10,165 nucleotides of DNA from Candidatus Zixiibacteriota bacterium (GTDB lineage: Bacteria > Zixibacteria > MSB-5A5 > GN15 > PGXB01), in contig JAUVBC010000051.1 of NCBI GenBank assembly GCA_030591405.1, positions 1-10,165 of the forward strand, in the 5' to 3' direction. Shown here in pieces: positions 1 to 6,968 of this stretch (position 1 is the first letter of the stretch; the number at the start of each line of letters is the position of its first letter). The position numbers and the translations under genes are program-made. The notes under the pieces are model-generated. The model had not been told where the DNA came from. It saw only the letters and a list, made by a program, of their open reading frames with translations, and did no database searches.

Positions 1-2
1 CG

Positions 3-1568
3 GGCGGAATATTTCTGTTTTTCTCGATAAAAATATCTGATCAGCTATACGAAAATTATCATGACAAAATAACATCGCTTTTTATGATAATGCTGTCGGG
101 ATTAATTATGATGTTTTTCGGCTTGGTTGAGAATTATCCGGTTCTTCTGGCATTGGGGAGTTTATTTATTTATCTGCTGGTGCTGTCCGTTAAATCGTCT
201 GGTAAAAAATACCTATTTTATTTGTGGACTCTTTCTCTCATTGGAGTTGTTATCAATCTCCAGTTTATTACTTTTATGCCACCGCTTTTGTATGTTACCA
301 TGAAATCATTTAACAAGCGCGAGAAAACAGGCAATTTAATCGGACTTCTTACGGCCTTTGGTTCAATAATAATGGCCGTAATTATATTGTATATCAGTGC
401 CTCCAAAAATATGGGACTTGAAAATCTGATTCTGCTGTTGAGCGGAAAATCCCCCGAAGCTTACTATTCGTTGTTTAGTCTGGTGCATCTGATTGATATA
501 TTTAATTTAGTATTTCTGTTTGTTCCGTTATTTCTAATTTTTATCTACGCTGTAATAATCGGATACAAAAAATTATTAAAAGACCATCTATTTATAATAT
601 TGGCCGTTTTAGTTTTTGCTCAAACCATCTATTTATTGATTATCGATCCGAAAAACGGGATGATGCGTGATATCCCTCAATACAGTTTTCTCTTATTAGG
701 CTTTTTATTATTAGGCAGCTATTCTCTTTTGAAATTGCGTGGCGGGATCAATCTTTCACAATCGATTGTCATGGGACTATGTCCGGTCGCTTTTATATTG
801 ATGCTTCCTGGTTTTATATTGCATCTATCGCCATTAAAAACAGAGGATAGTATCAATAAATATTTAAAGTATAATGAGTCGAAATACGAAACCGGGTTGA
901 TATCCCTCCGCGATTACTATTTTGCGTCGGGAGATATGGATAAATCTAATTATTATGACCAGCTTGTTGAGAAAAAAAGCCCCGGCTTATTGCAGTCAAG
1001 ATTGGTTAGTGATTTGTTCGCTCATAGCCGTTACACTGAATCTTTTGATTACGCCAATCAGCTGGTTGAGCGGTACCCATATAATTATCTATATCGTATC
1101 CATCGAGCAAACCTCTTAAAGTTCTATGAAAGATTTGGTGAAGCAAAATCAGAACTCGACACGGCAATTATTTTGGCGCCATATAACGCTGAACCTTATC
1201 ATTTCATTGCGGAGTATTATCGGGAACAAAAACAGGAGCAAAAGTGCCTCGACATTCTGAATAAGGCGGTTTCATTTGCACCTGATAATGAGATTCTTCT
1301 TATTGACCTCACTGCCTATTATTACCGATCAGGTCTGTTTGACCGGGCAGATAGTCTTTCCAAAACTGTTATGGCGATTGATTCGATGGCTCCATACGCG
1401 TACATGTATCAAGGATTAATCGCCGACAACCAGAAGAGATATGATAGGGCAATGGAATTTTATGCAAAATTTATTGAGCTTAATGACAAATTGCCAGAGG
1501 TCTCGTACGTCAGGAAAAGGCAAAACGAGATCTACCTCTTACAGCGTGATAATAATCGGATAGATTAA
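3..1568 (+). CDS. Polytopic membrane protein with C-terminal TPR domain, possible GT-C-type glycosyltransferase (5' end missing)
   Basis: The frame is open to the left edge: 27 sense codons precede the Met at 84, so that Met is not the real start and the gene is truncated by the window. Numbering from the Met at 84, residues 1-248 hold roughly seven or eight hydrophobic segments (about 1-15, 18-36, 43-72, 83-105, 127-160, 166-187, 199-220, 226-248). Residues 250-494 are soluble, with about four TPR-like helix pairs from 334 to 469, each with spaced aromatic and small residues and a Pro near the unit end. The motif FFGLVENYP in the first segments recalls integral-membrane GT-C/ArnT-like glycosyltransferases, but the N-terminal catalytic Asp region would lie outside the window, so this is only an inference. 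A simple membrane-anchored TPR scaffold is the alternative. The gene converges on the gene at 1570 with a single base between stop codons and no visible terminator. Confidence 0.85.
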   Translation, partial: GGIFLFFSIKISDQLYENYHDKITSLFMIMLSGLIMMFFGLVENYPVLLALGSLFIYLLVLSVKSSGKKYLFYLWTLSLIGVVINLQFITFMPPLLYVTMKSFNKREKTGNLIGLLTAFGSIIMAVIILYISASKNMGLENLILLLSGKSPEAYYSLFSLVHLIDIFNLVFLFVPLFLIFIYAVIIGYKKLLKDHLFIILAVLVFAQTIYLLIIDPKNGMMRDIPQYSFLLLGFLLLGSYSLLKLRGGINLSQSIVMGLCPVAFILMLPGFILHLSPLKTEDSINKYLKYNESKYETGLISLRDYYFASGDMDKSNYYDQLVEKKSPGLLQSRLVSDLFAHSRYTESFDYANQLVERYPYNYLYRIHRANLLKFYERFGEAKSELDTAIILAPYNAEPYHFIAEYYREQKQEQKCLDILNKAVSFAPDNEILLIDLTAYYYRSGLFDRADSLSKTVMAIDSMAPYAYMYQGLIADNQKRYDRAMEFYAKFIELNDKLPEVSYVRKRQNEIYLLQRDNNRID

Positions 1569-1569
1569 T

Positions 1570-3159
1570 TTATTTTATTATCTCATAATCTGAGTCACCG
1601 GGCAAAATCCCATCCAATAGCTTTATATCAAAATAGGCAGATATTTTCCCGCTGGTGCTATCAAAATAGGCTGGGTCGGGTGCAAAATTATAAACATATT
1701 TGGCTTTTAGCTGGTTTGTTGCATAGTCGTACAAACCGATTTCATTCATATCAATTCTTATGCCGAAGCGGTATCCTTTGTATTCCTGTTCTTTTTTATA
1801 CTGTTCATTAAACAATGCCGATATTTTTCCTTCGAGAGAAGCCGGTTTGAAAAACATCAGATTTGCTTCACGGTTTTGACCGTTCTGGTCAGTATAATTT
1901 ATTTGGAGCCAATCATCAGATGACGACACAACCAATCCGCCATCATTGAGAAGTTCCCGATTGGTTTCAATTTGGCCCGGTAATATCTGACCGCCATGAT
2001 AATTATCCCGGGCGATTATATCCTCAAATTGCTTCTTAAATTCGGCCCAGGACTGCTCAAATGAATTGGCAATGATATTTTTTACTTCATCTGCTGTCAA
2101 ATTATTGACAAACCCGATATCGCCAGACAACGAACGATATAACTGGAAAAACTTATCGTTTCCGAGGGACTTATATATATGATCTATCAGACAGGCTTCA
2201 ATAGGAAAAGTAATATCGGACATCTCATTGTTTGCACTTTCGATTGCAGTTAATACCGAATCAATTTCGGTCAGCTTATAATCAAGAATATATTCGCCGA
2301 AATCGAGAATGACCTCGGGGGACCGATGCCATCTCCCGCCGAGTGATATCGCCAGTCCTTCTTGCATGACCGGCAAAGTAAAGAGTGGAAGTTTTTGAAG
2401 TTTGGTATTAACCAACAATTGAGCAATAAGATGAAACTCCGGGAAAATCGAGCTGATTATTGCATCAGAGGCGCGATCATAAGTGCCATCGGTCTGAATC
2501 CCTGTAATACGGCTAACTTCCTGGTCATTGTAGCACAAATAATAATCAATTTTTTCTTTTTCCAGAACATTGAGACGATCAGGTGAAATTGATATTATTT
2601 TCGCTATTTTTTCGACAAAAGAATCCAGAGATGCGGCAGCGATTTTATTATATGAGTTATCTCTTTTTGGATTCAGATAAAATCTGAAATATTTGGAATC
2701 ATAGATGGGCCAATTAGCGGCATAATAATCCTGAGGATAAATAAACCAAAAATAATTTCCCAGTTTTTTTGCATAGTACAGATATTTGATCGGCCCCGAT
2801 TTTGTTTCGGCGCTGAAATGTAACCTGATTATACCTGTATCGAGAATAGCTTTCGATGTGATACCATTGTTCAGACGCTCTCTTATCAAATCCAGATTAT
2901 TCAGAACGGGGGAGTTGCAGTCAGGTTTGACAGGAATATTATTATATTCAATTCCGAGACGAGTCGCTCTTTTTATAGTTGATGGTTCCCACATGCTCAG
3001 GGCTGATTCATAATTACCGGAGCGAATTAAGTCGAAATAATCGATAAGCGATTCAGCAGCCACCTGTTCATCCGGTTTTCCGTTGGCATTAAATGGCAAA
3101 ATAGAGCCCAGAAATAGAGCCAAATATACTATATAATGATTTTTCCTACCTCTTAACAT
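1570..3159 (-). CDS. Secreted degenerate peptidase-MA-like (gluzincin-fold) protein, catalytic motif lost
   Basis: Predicted 529 aa. The chosen start is the ATG at 3159, with GGAGG at 3172-3168 eight bases upstream and a good Sec signal peptide (about 1-27) directly after it. An in-frame ATG at 3270 would lie beyond the operon terminator and give 37 implausible residues with no signal at their front. After the signal, residues 28-165 form an alpha/beta region ending in a Tyr/Trp-rich stretch (FWFIYPQDYY). Residues about 170-355 follow the peptidase-MA plan: a segment KIDYYLCYNDQEVSRITG, then the site where HExxH is expected, which reads H243-L-I-A-Q247 followed by LLVN, then 24 residues from H243 the retained E267 in QEGLA, and GGR. 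The metal-site Glu and the second His are replaced, so it is probably not a protease. The C-terminal 150 residues are unassigned. Likely periplasmic or surface-exposed in a structural or binding role. The family assignment rests on motif layout only. Confidence 0.85.
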   Translation of the reverse strand: MLRGRKNHYIVYLALFLGSILPFNANGKPDEQVAAESLIDYFDLIRSGNYESALSMWEPSTIKRATRLGIEYNNIPVKPDCNSPVLNNLDLIRERLNNGITSKAILDTGIIRLHFSAETKSGPIKYLYYAKKLGNYFWFIYPQDYYAANWPIYDSKYFRFYLNPKRDNSYNKIAAASLDSFVEKIAKIISISPDRLNVLEKEKIDYYLCYNDQEVSRITGIQTDGTYDRASDAIISSIFPEFHLIAQLLVNTKLQKLPLFTLPVMQEGLAISLGGRWHRSPEVILDFGEYILDYKLTEIDSVLTAIESANNEMSDITFPIEACLIDHIYKSLGNDKFFQLYRSLSGDIGFVNNLTADEVKNIIANSFEQSWAEFKKQFEDIIARDNYHGGQILPGQIETNRELLNDGGLVVSSSDDWLQINYTDQNGQNREANLMFFKPASLEGKISALFNEQYKKEQEYKGYRFGIRIDMNEIGLYDYATNQLKAKYVYNFAPDPAYFDSTSGKISAYFDIKLLDGILPGDSDYEIIK

Positions 3160-3167
3160 CTCTGATT

Positions 3168-3172
3168 CCTCC
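3168..3172 (-). promoter_or_regulatory. Shine-Dalgarno GGAGG deciding the start of the peptidase-like gene
   Basis: GGAGG on the minus strand lies eight bases before the ATG at 3159. It fixes the start there rather than at the in-frame ATG at 3270. It forms the end of an 11-base element (3178-3168) also found before the TonB-receptor gene. Confidence 0.8.
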
Positions 3173-3232
3173 GTCGAATGAATATATTTAAAATATATAT
3201 ACAAATAAAATTGGAAAAAATCTATTGTAACC
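3173..3232 (-). promoter_or_regulatory. AT-rich probable promoter region of the peptidase-like gene
   Basis: The 60 bases between the operon terminator and the Shine-Dalgarno are very AT-rich, with TATATAT runs and the inverted repeat ATATATTT-A-AAATATAT at 3182-3198. A promoter is expected here because the upstream transcript is terminated at 3233-3264 and this gene has its own leader. Several -10-like hexamers are possible, and I cannot choose one with a matching -35. Confidence 0.35.
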
Positions 3233-3264
3233 AAAAAAAAGCCCCTGCCAAAACAGGGGCTTTT
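3233..3264 (-). terminator. Rho-independent terminator of the three-gene operon
   Basis: Read on the minus strand, a perfect 7-bp GC-rich stem (GCCCCTG at 3260-3254 with CAGGGGC at 3247-3241) closes a 6-base loop and is followed by eight T residues (3240-3233). Four further A-T pairs flank the stem. It begins 14 bases after the stop codon of the PorV-like gene and ends its transcript. The plus-strand direction has only four T residues and no gene to terminate. Confidence 0.93.
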
Positions 3265-3278
3265 AGACAAAATATCTT

Positions 3279-4277
3279 TTAAAAATGGATACTTGCGGAA
3301 AATCTATGAACCGATGACAACCGTCCGAAATCATCCCAGGCATAATCGAGGGTCAAATCGGAAGTTTCTGTCAGCGGTGTGTTAATGCCGCCACCGAATG
3401 CCAGTCCTTCTTCTTCGTAGTTAAATTTATATCCACCACGAAGGAAATATCTGTCATTCCAATTAAACTCAGCACCGAGGCTGCCCTTTTGAAGGTTATC
3501 ATTTGGATGTTTGGCTTCGGCTGATAACATCAGCGTTGAATTGTCGCCAAAGTCAACATCGTATGCCATTCCTATTCTGAATGTAAGCGGTATATCGTAG
3601 GTGTCTGTCGTCATGCGACTTGGTGCAAGTTCATCATTTGGATTTACAATATTTGCCGTTGAATTATTCAGATCGGGTCCGTCAAATTTCATTCCCGGGC
3701 CCATGTTTGAAATATTCATTCCCAATCTTAAAGAGCGGAACCCGGTGTATAGCAGGGTGCCGAAATCGAAGGCAAAACCGGAAGCTGTTTCTCGATATAT
3801 TTTCTCGCCGATAACCTTAAAGGAGCCGCCGAATGAGAAATTAGCCGTTAAATTTCTGGCATAACCTATTTGAAACGCCCACGAAGAGGCCGAATAGAAA
3901 TTGCCGGTACCATCCTCTTCATCAACTGTAGTTATCTCCAGATCCTCCATAGATAGCATTGTGATAGCCGCTCCAAATACGCCGATACCTTCAACTCTTT
4001 TGGCATAAGCGATATAGTTAAGGCTGATGTCGGCTAAATAGTTTATATGAGTTATGGCCATTTGACTTGAATTAATATTCGTCATTCCGGCAGGATTCCA
4101 ATACAATGCGTAAACATCATTGACACTCGCCACGGAGGCCTCACCCATACCGTGATAACGGGCACCAACACCAATTTTCAAAAACTGGGCTCCGACCGAT
4201 CCTGATTTGGAAAATTCATCGGCATTAGCTGTGATGCTTAAGATCATGAAAAACGCTATAATCAGTATTTTTTTCAT
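3279..4277 (-). CDS. PorV/PorQ-family outer-membrane beta-barrel protein
   Basis: Predicted 332 aa from the ATG at 4277, which has AGGAGG (4291-4286) eight bases upstream. A GTG at 4286 is in frame but overlaps that Shine-Dalgarno. MKKILIIAFFMILSITANA is a typical signal peptide. It is followed at about 35-66 by the family hallmark: GVGARYHGMGEASVA, then an aspartate-containing turn and ALYWNPAGM. The remainder alternates amphipathic strands (for example FGGSFKVIGEKIY, LRLGMNISNMGPGM, YFLRGGYKFNYEEEGLAFGGG) and ends with SASIHF, a C-terminal Phe as in outer-membrane barrels. In type IX secretion PorV is the outer-membrane shuttle that takes C-terminal-domain cargo from the translocon to the attachment complex. 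Many FCB genomes carry several paralogues with unknown cargo. Here the gene is last in an operon, 12 bases after a protein with a FlgD/T9SS-like C-terminal domain, which suggests that protein as its partner (inference). Length is usual for the family. Confidence 0.92.
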   Translation of the reverse strand: MKKILIIAFFMILSITANADEFSKSGSVGAQFLKIGVGARYHGMGEASVASVNDVYALYWNPAGMTNINSSQMAITHINYLADISLNYIAYAKRVEGIGVFGAAITMLSMEDLEITTVDEEDGTGNFYSASSWAFQIGYARNLTANFSFGGSFKVIGEKIYRETASGFAFDFGTLLYTGFRSLRLGMNISNMGPGMKFDGPDLNNSTANIVNPNDELAPSRMTTDTYDIPLTFRIGMAYDVDFGDNSTLMLSAEAKHPNDNLQKGSLGAEFNWNDRYFLRGGYKFNYEEEGLAFGGGINTPLTETSDLTLDYAWDDFGRLSSVHRFSASIHF

Positions 4278-4285
4278 CAAAATCA

Positions 4286-4291
4286 CCTCCT
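4286..4291 (-). promoter_or_regulatory. Shine-Dalgarno AGGAGG overlapping the upstream stop codon
   Basis: The stop TAG of the upstream gene (4292-4290) shares its last two bases with AGGAGG (4291-4286), which serves the ATG at 4277. A ribosome ending on the upstream gene sits on this site, which favours translational coupling. It excludes the GTG at 4286 as start because that codon overlaps the site. Confidence 0.8.
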
Positions 4292-6956
4292 ACCTTATCA
4301 CGGCAAATCTTCCGACCTGGTTACCATAATCGGATTCAACATGAAAGATGAAAATCCCCGGCGCAATAATCAGACCGTCTCTGGAAAGCAGGTTCCAGTT
4401 GGCCGTTCCGGAGCCATCCGTATGTTCAATGGTTCTGACAAGATCACCGCTTAATGTGTAAATCCTGACGGTACATATATCGGGAAGATTATTAAATTTT
4501 ATTATTTCATCTGAGCCGTTATTAAATCCATCGCTGGCAATAAAAGGATTGGGGACAACTTTAATATTTTGCATTTCTGCACTGGCGGCAGCAGCATTTA
4601 CACCATCAATTTTGAAAGTAAAGATGTCATCAGCGCCATTTACCGGAGCGCCCTCGATTGTAAATATATCACCGGAGGCATAACCGGCACCGGTTTCGCC
4701 TAATCCGAATATCCAGGCATGATTATATGGGTATCCTTCAGAGTGAGAGGAACCATCATAAGGAATATCAACAATAACTATCAAATCGCCATCGGCAGGA
4801 TCCCAGTTGGTATCACCGCCATAATCAAGAACCTCGGCAATAATCTGATAATCAAAGGTGGTATTCCAAACTTCAAAGGGGAGAGCCATTGGGGTCACGT
4901 CATCCCACCACCAATAACCTTCCGAGCCGCCAGCCGTGAATCTGATTTCGTAGGTGGAACGGAAATGTTTATCCGATCCAAGCGGGGCGGAACCGGTCGC
5001 CTCACCCATTGAACCATAGAATACTTCCATGGCCAGCGATGTATCATCAGCCGAGGCAAAACCGGTTTGACTCATCGATGTCGGGACTCTATCGCCGCTG
5101 CGAACTACCGCGCGAATACCCTCACCGGTTTCATATAACCCGGGATCGCCGGTTTGTCTGGTTTGATTGGCCAAAACTGTATCGCCGGTTGTATTATTAA
5201 TCAGATGCCAATAGGTTGCAGCATCGGTTTCAGAAAATGTTATGCTATACTCGGATCCGTTTACCTGTGACTCATCAAAGGTTATAGCATAAACCTCTCC
5301 ATCACTTGGTATGTCAACATTGGTTGCAGTGTGGACAACAGTTGACTGCGCCGTATAAGCTCCGGCCGGATCTGATCTGGGAATAGCCGCGACAGTATTT
5401 TTGTCAGAATTTGGCCGGCCGAATCCATTTTGTAATGATCCGATCGGCACCGATGTATCTCCGGCATCATAAGCTACCAGACAATACCAGTATTCCATAC
5501 CATTGGTCAGATTACTGTCAATATAGGAATGGTTTATCATATCACCCGGTTCGTCAACCTGAAAGGCTGTGATCGGGATATAATCTTTATCGAGACATCC
5601 ACCACTGGTGATATTGGCTTCAAAACCCCAGGTATAACCTTGATCGAAGGAACGGTACAATTTATATCCACGGAAATCAGATTCGCCGCGAAGTGGGTCA
5701 ATATCTACTTCAGCAGTGTCGTTCCAGCTAAGATAATTTTTTGTATCACCTACTCGAACACTCAAAGTTGGTGCTGCCGGAGGTTGCGGGCCGACAAAAT
5801 AATTATCATATAATGTCTGAGCCATCGCGGCGTTGTTGTAAAATTCTGCTTCATCCTGTCCAGCTATAATTGCATAAACAACTCTAACAGTTTTGCCGGC
5901 GGTCAGATTAATACCGCGGGTGCATTGCAGGTAGTACTGATCGGTCGGGGGCAACGACGTATTATATTCTTCGGAATTAATGAGATCATATCTTTCAGCA
6001 TTGGTGGCATTGGCAACCTCTTCCCATTGTCCGGTTCGAAATGCGGTCATACCGATATCATCGGGTGTTTCAAGATATTTGGTTCCCATAATACCGGTTT
6101 GCACCAGAGGTCCCCAGCCCATATCATAACCATCTTCGTCGTAGGTCCAGGCCAGATTTTCGGTGCTGTCAGAAGCGACCAGATCACCAAGACGGCCATT
6201 CCCACCTTCAGAATTGGGGCCGCCGATGTCAAAATCGCTATAGACGGCAAAAGCAAAATCAGGATAATCGACCGTAGTGTCGTTAGTTATTTCCAATACA
6301 ACAAAAAGAAGATCTTCATTATAACAATAGTTCCACTGATAAATTGTTTGGGTTAATTTTAATCCCAGACTGCGTGATCCCTCGGCATCGGCAAAACGAT
6401 AAGTCGATTGCTGTAATGCTGTTGGTCCGCCGGGATAAAAATCGTCTTCAGTTGTTGAGTAAATCTGATTATAAACCCATGCTGCGCTATCGGCGTTCCA
6501 GATTCGCCAGCCATAGGCAGCATTACCAATACCGGCACCAATCGTATCAATTGGATCGTAATCATAAGTAGTCGAATCGGTTGATAATCTTATACTATAG
6601 CTATTGACGCCTGAAATATTGGAAGGTATCGGTTCGGCATCTTCATCGGTATCAATTACAATAGTATCCCCCCCGGCAGTAATGGAACCAAACCAGTATT
6701 TCATCTCGCCGATATAGTCGCGACCCGAATTTTTTGGCCATTCTCCGGCCGGGAATCCATTGTAACTATAATTAGGCATACGGCCATAATTATCTACCCT
6801 GATGACAATATTTCCTTTGTCGTGAATAACGTAATCTACCACAGCAGGTGAGGGTTCAGCGGTTTCAGAAACCTTCCCAAAAGCTGTATTTGATAGAATT
6901 AATAGAATAAAGGATAAAAATCCTATTAAGCATATTTTTTTGGGCAATCCATTCAT
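4290..6956 (-). CDS. Large exported surface protein with FN3-like and C-terminal FlgD/T9SS-type sorting domains
   Basis: Predicted 888 aa. The start ATG at 6956 has AGAGG (6968-6964) seven bases upstream, followed by a signal peptide (about 1-27, ending NTAFG). Residues 40-390 form a beta-rich region with marks I associate with large exported proteins of FCB candidate phyla: a DNYGRMPNYSYNG stretch, GEWPKNSGRDYIGEMKYWFG, GDTIVIDTDED and many Asp/Asn loops. Residues about 391-505 resemble a fibronectin type III fold (LSWNDTAEVD, then FRGYKLYRS, then EYWYCLVAYD). Residues about 505-795 are unassigned and acidic. Residues about 796-888 are a FlgD-Ig/T9SS type-A-like domain: VVPNPF, ICTVRIYTLSGDLVRTIEH, GTANWNL, then APGIFIFHVES and the end GRFAVIR. 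It is probably exported and surface-attached. Being between a TonB receptor and a PorV-like gene, it is the likely cargo or partner of both. No catalytic motif is seen. Whether the C-terminal domain is a true sorting signal cannot be settled from sequence alone. Confidence 0.9.
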   Translation of the reverse strand: MNGLPKKICLIGFLSFILLILSNTAFGKVSETAEPSPAVVDYVIHDKGNIVIRVDNYGRMPNYSYNGFPAGEWPKNSGRDYIGEMKYWFGSITAGGDTIVIDTDEDAEPIPSNISGVNSYSIRLSTDSTTYDYDPIDTIGAGIGNAAYGWRIWNADSAAWVYNQIYSTTEDDFYPGGPTALQQSTYRFADAEGSRSLGLKLTQTIYQWNYCYNEDLLFVVLEITNDTTVDYPDFAFAVYSDFDIGGPNSEGGNGRLGDLVASDSTENLAWTYDEDGYDMGWGPLVQTGIMGTKYLETPDDIGMTAFRTGQWEEVANATNAERYDLINSEEYNTSLPPTDQYYLQCTRGINLTAGKTVRVVYAIIAGQDEAEFYNNAAMAQTLYDNYFVGPQPPAAPTLSVRVGDTKNYLSWNDTAEVDIDPLRGESDFRGYKLYRSFDQGYTWGFEANITSGGCLDKDYIPITAFQVDEPGDMINHSYIDSNLTNGMEYWYCLVAYDAGDTSVPIGSLQNGFGRPNSDKNTVAAIPRSDPAGAYTAQSTVVHTATNVDIPSDGEVYAITFDESQVNGSEYSITFSETDAATYWHLINNTTGDTVLANQTRQTGDPGLYETGEGIRAVVRSGDRVPTSMSQTGFASADDTSLAMEVFYGSMGEATGSAPLGSDKHFRSTYEIRFTAGGSEGYWWWDDVTPMALPFEVWNTTFDYQIIAEVLDYGGDTNWDPADGDLIVIVDIPYDGSSHSEGYPYNHAWIFGLGETGAGYASGDIFTIEGAPVNGADDIFTFKIDGVNAAAASAEMQNIKVVPNPFIASDGFNNGSDEIIKFNNLPDICTVRIYTLSGDLVRTIEHTDGSGTANWNLLSRDGLIIAPGIFIFHVESDYGNQVGRFAVIR

Positions 6957-6963
6957 ATCTTAA

Positions 6964-6968
6964 CCTCT
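6964..6968 (-). promoter_or_regulatory. Shine-Dalgarno AGAGG abutting the TonB-receptor stop codon
   Basis: The receptor gene ends in TAA at 6971-6969 and AGAGG follows directly, seven bases before the ATG at 6956. This is the same stop-then-ribosome-site layout as at the next junction and supports one coupled operon. Confidence 0.7.

Noticed and set aside
3182..3198. ATATATTT-A-AAATATAT inverted repeat as an operator
   Set aside because: It is pure A/T in an AT-rich promoter stretch, so the symmetry is easily due to composition.
3160..3270. N-terminal extension of the peptidase-like protein from the ATG at 3270
   Set aside because: It reads across the operon terminator's U-tract and hairpin, has no ribosome site, and would place 37 odd residues before a good signal peptide that has its own GGAGG.
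5925..6356. 143-codon plus-strand open frame
   Set aside because: It lies wholly opposite the 888-aa exported protein, which has a signal peptide, recognisable domains and operon context. The frame has no ribosome site or domain.
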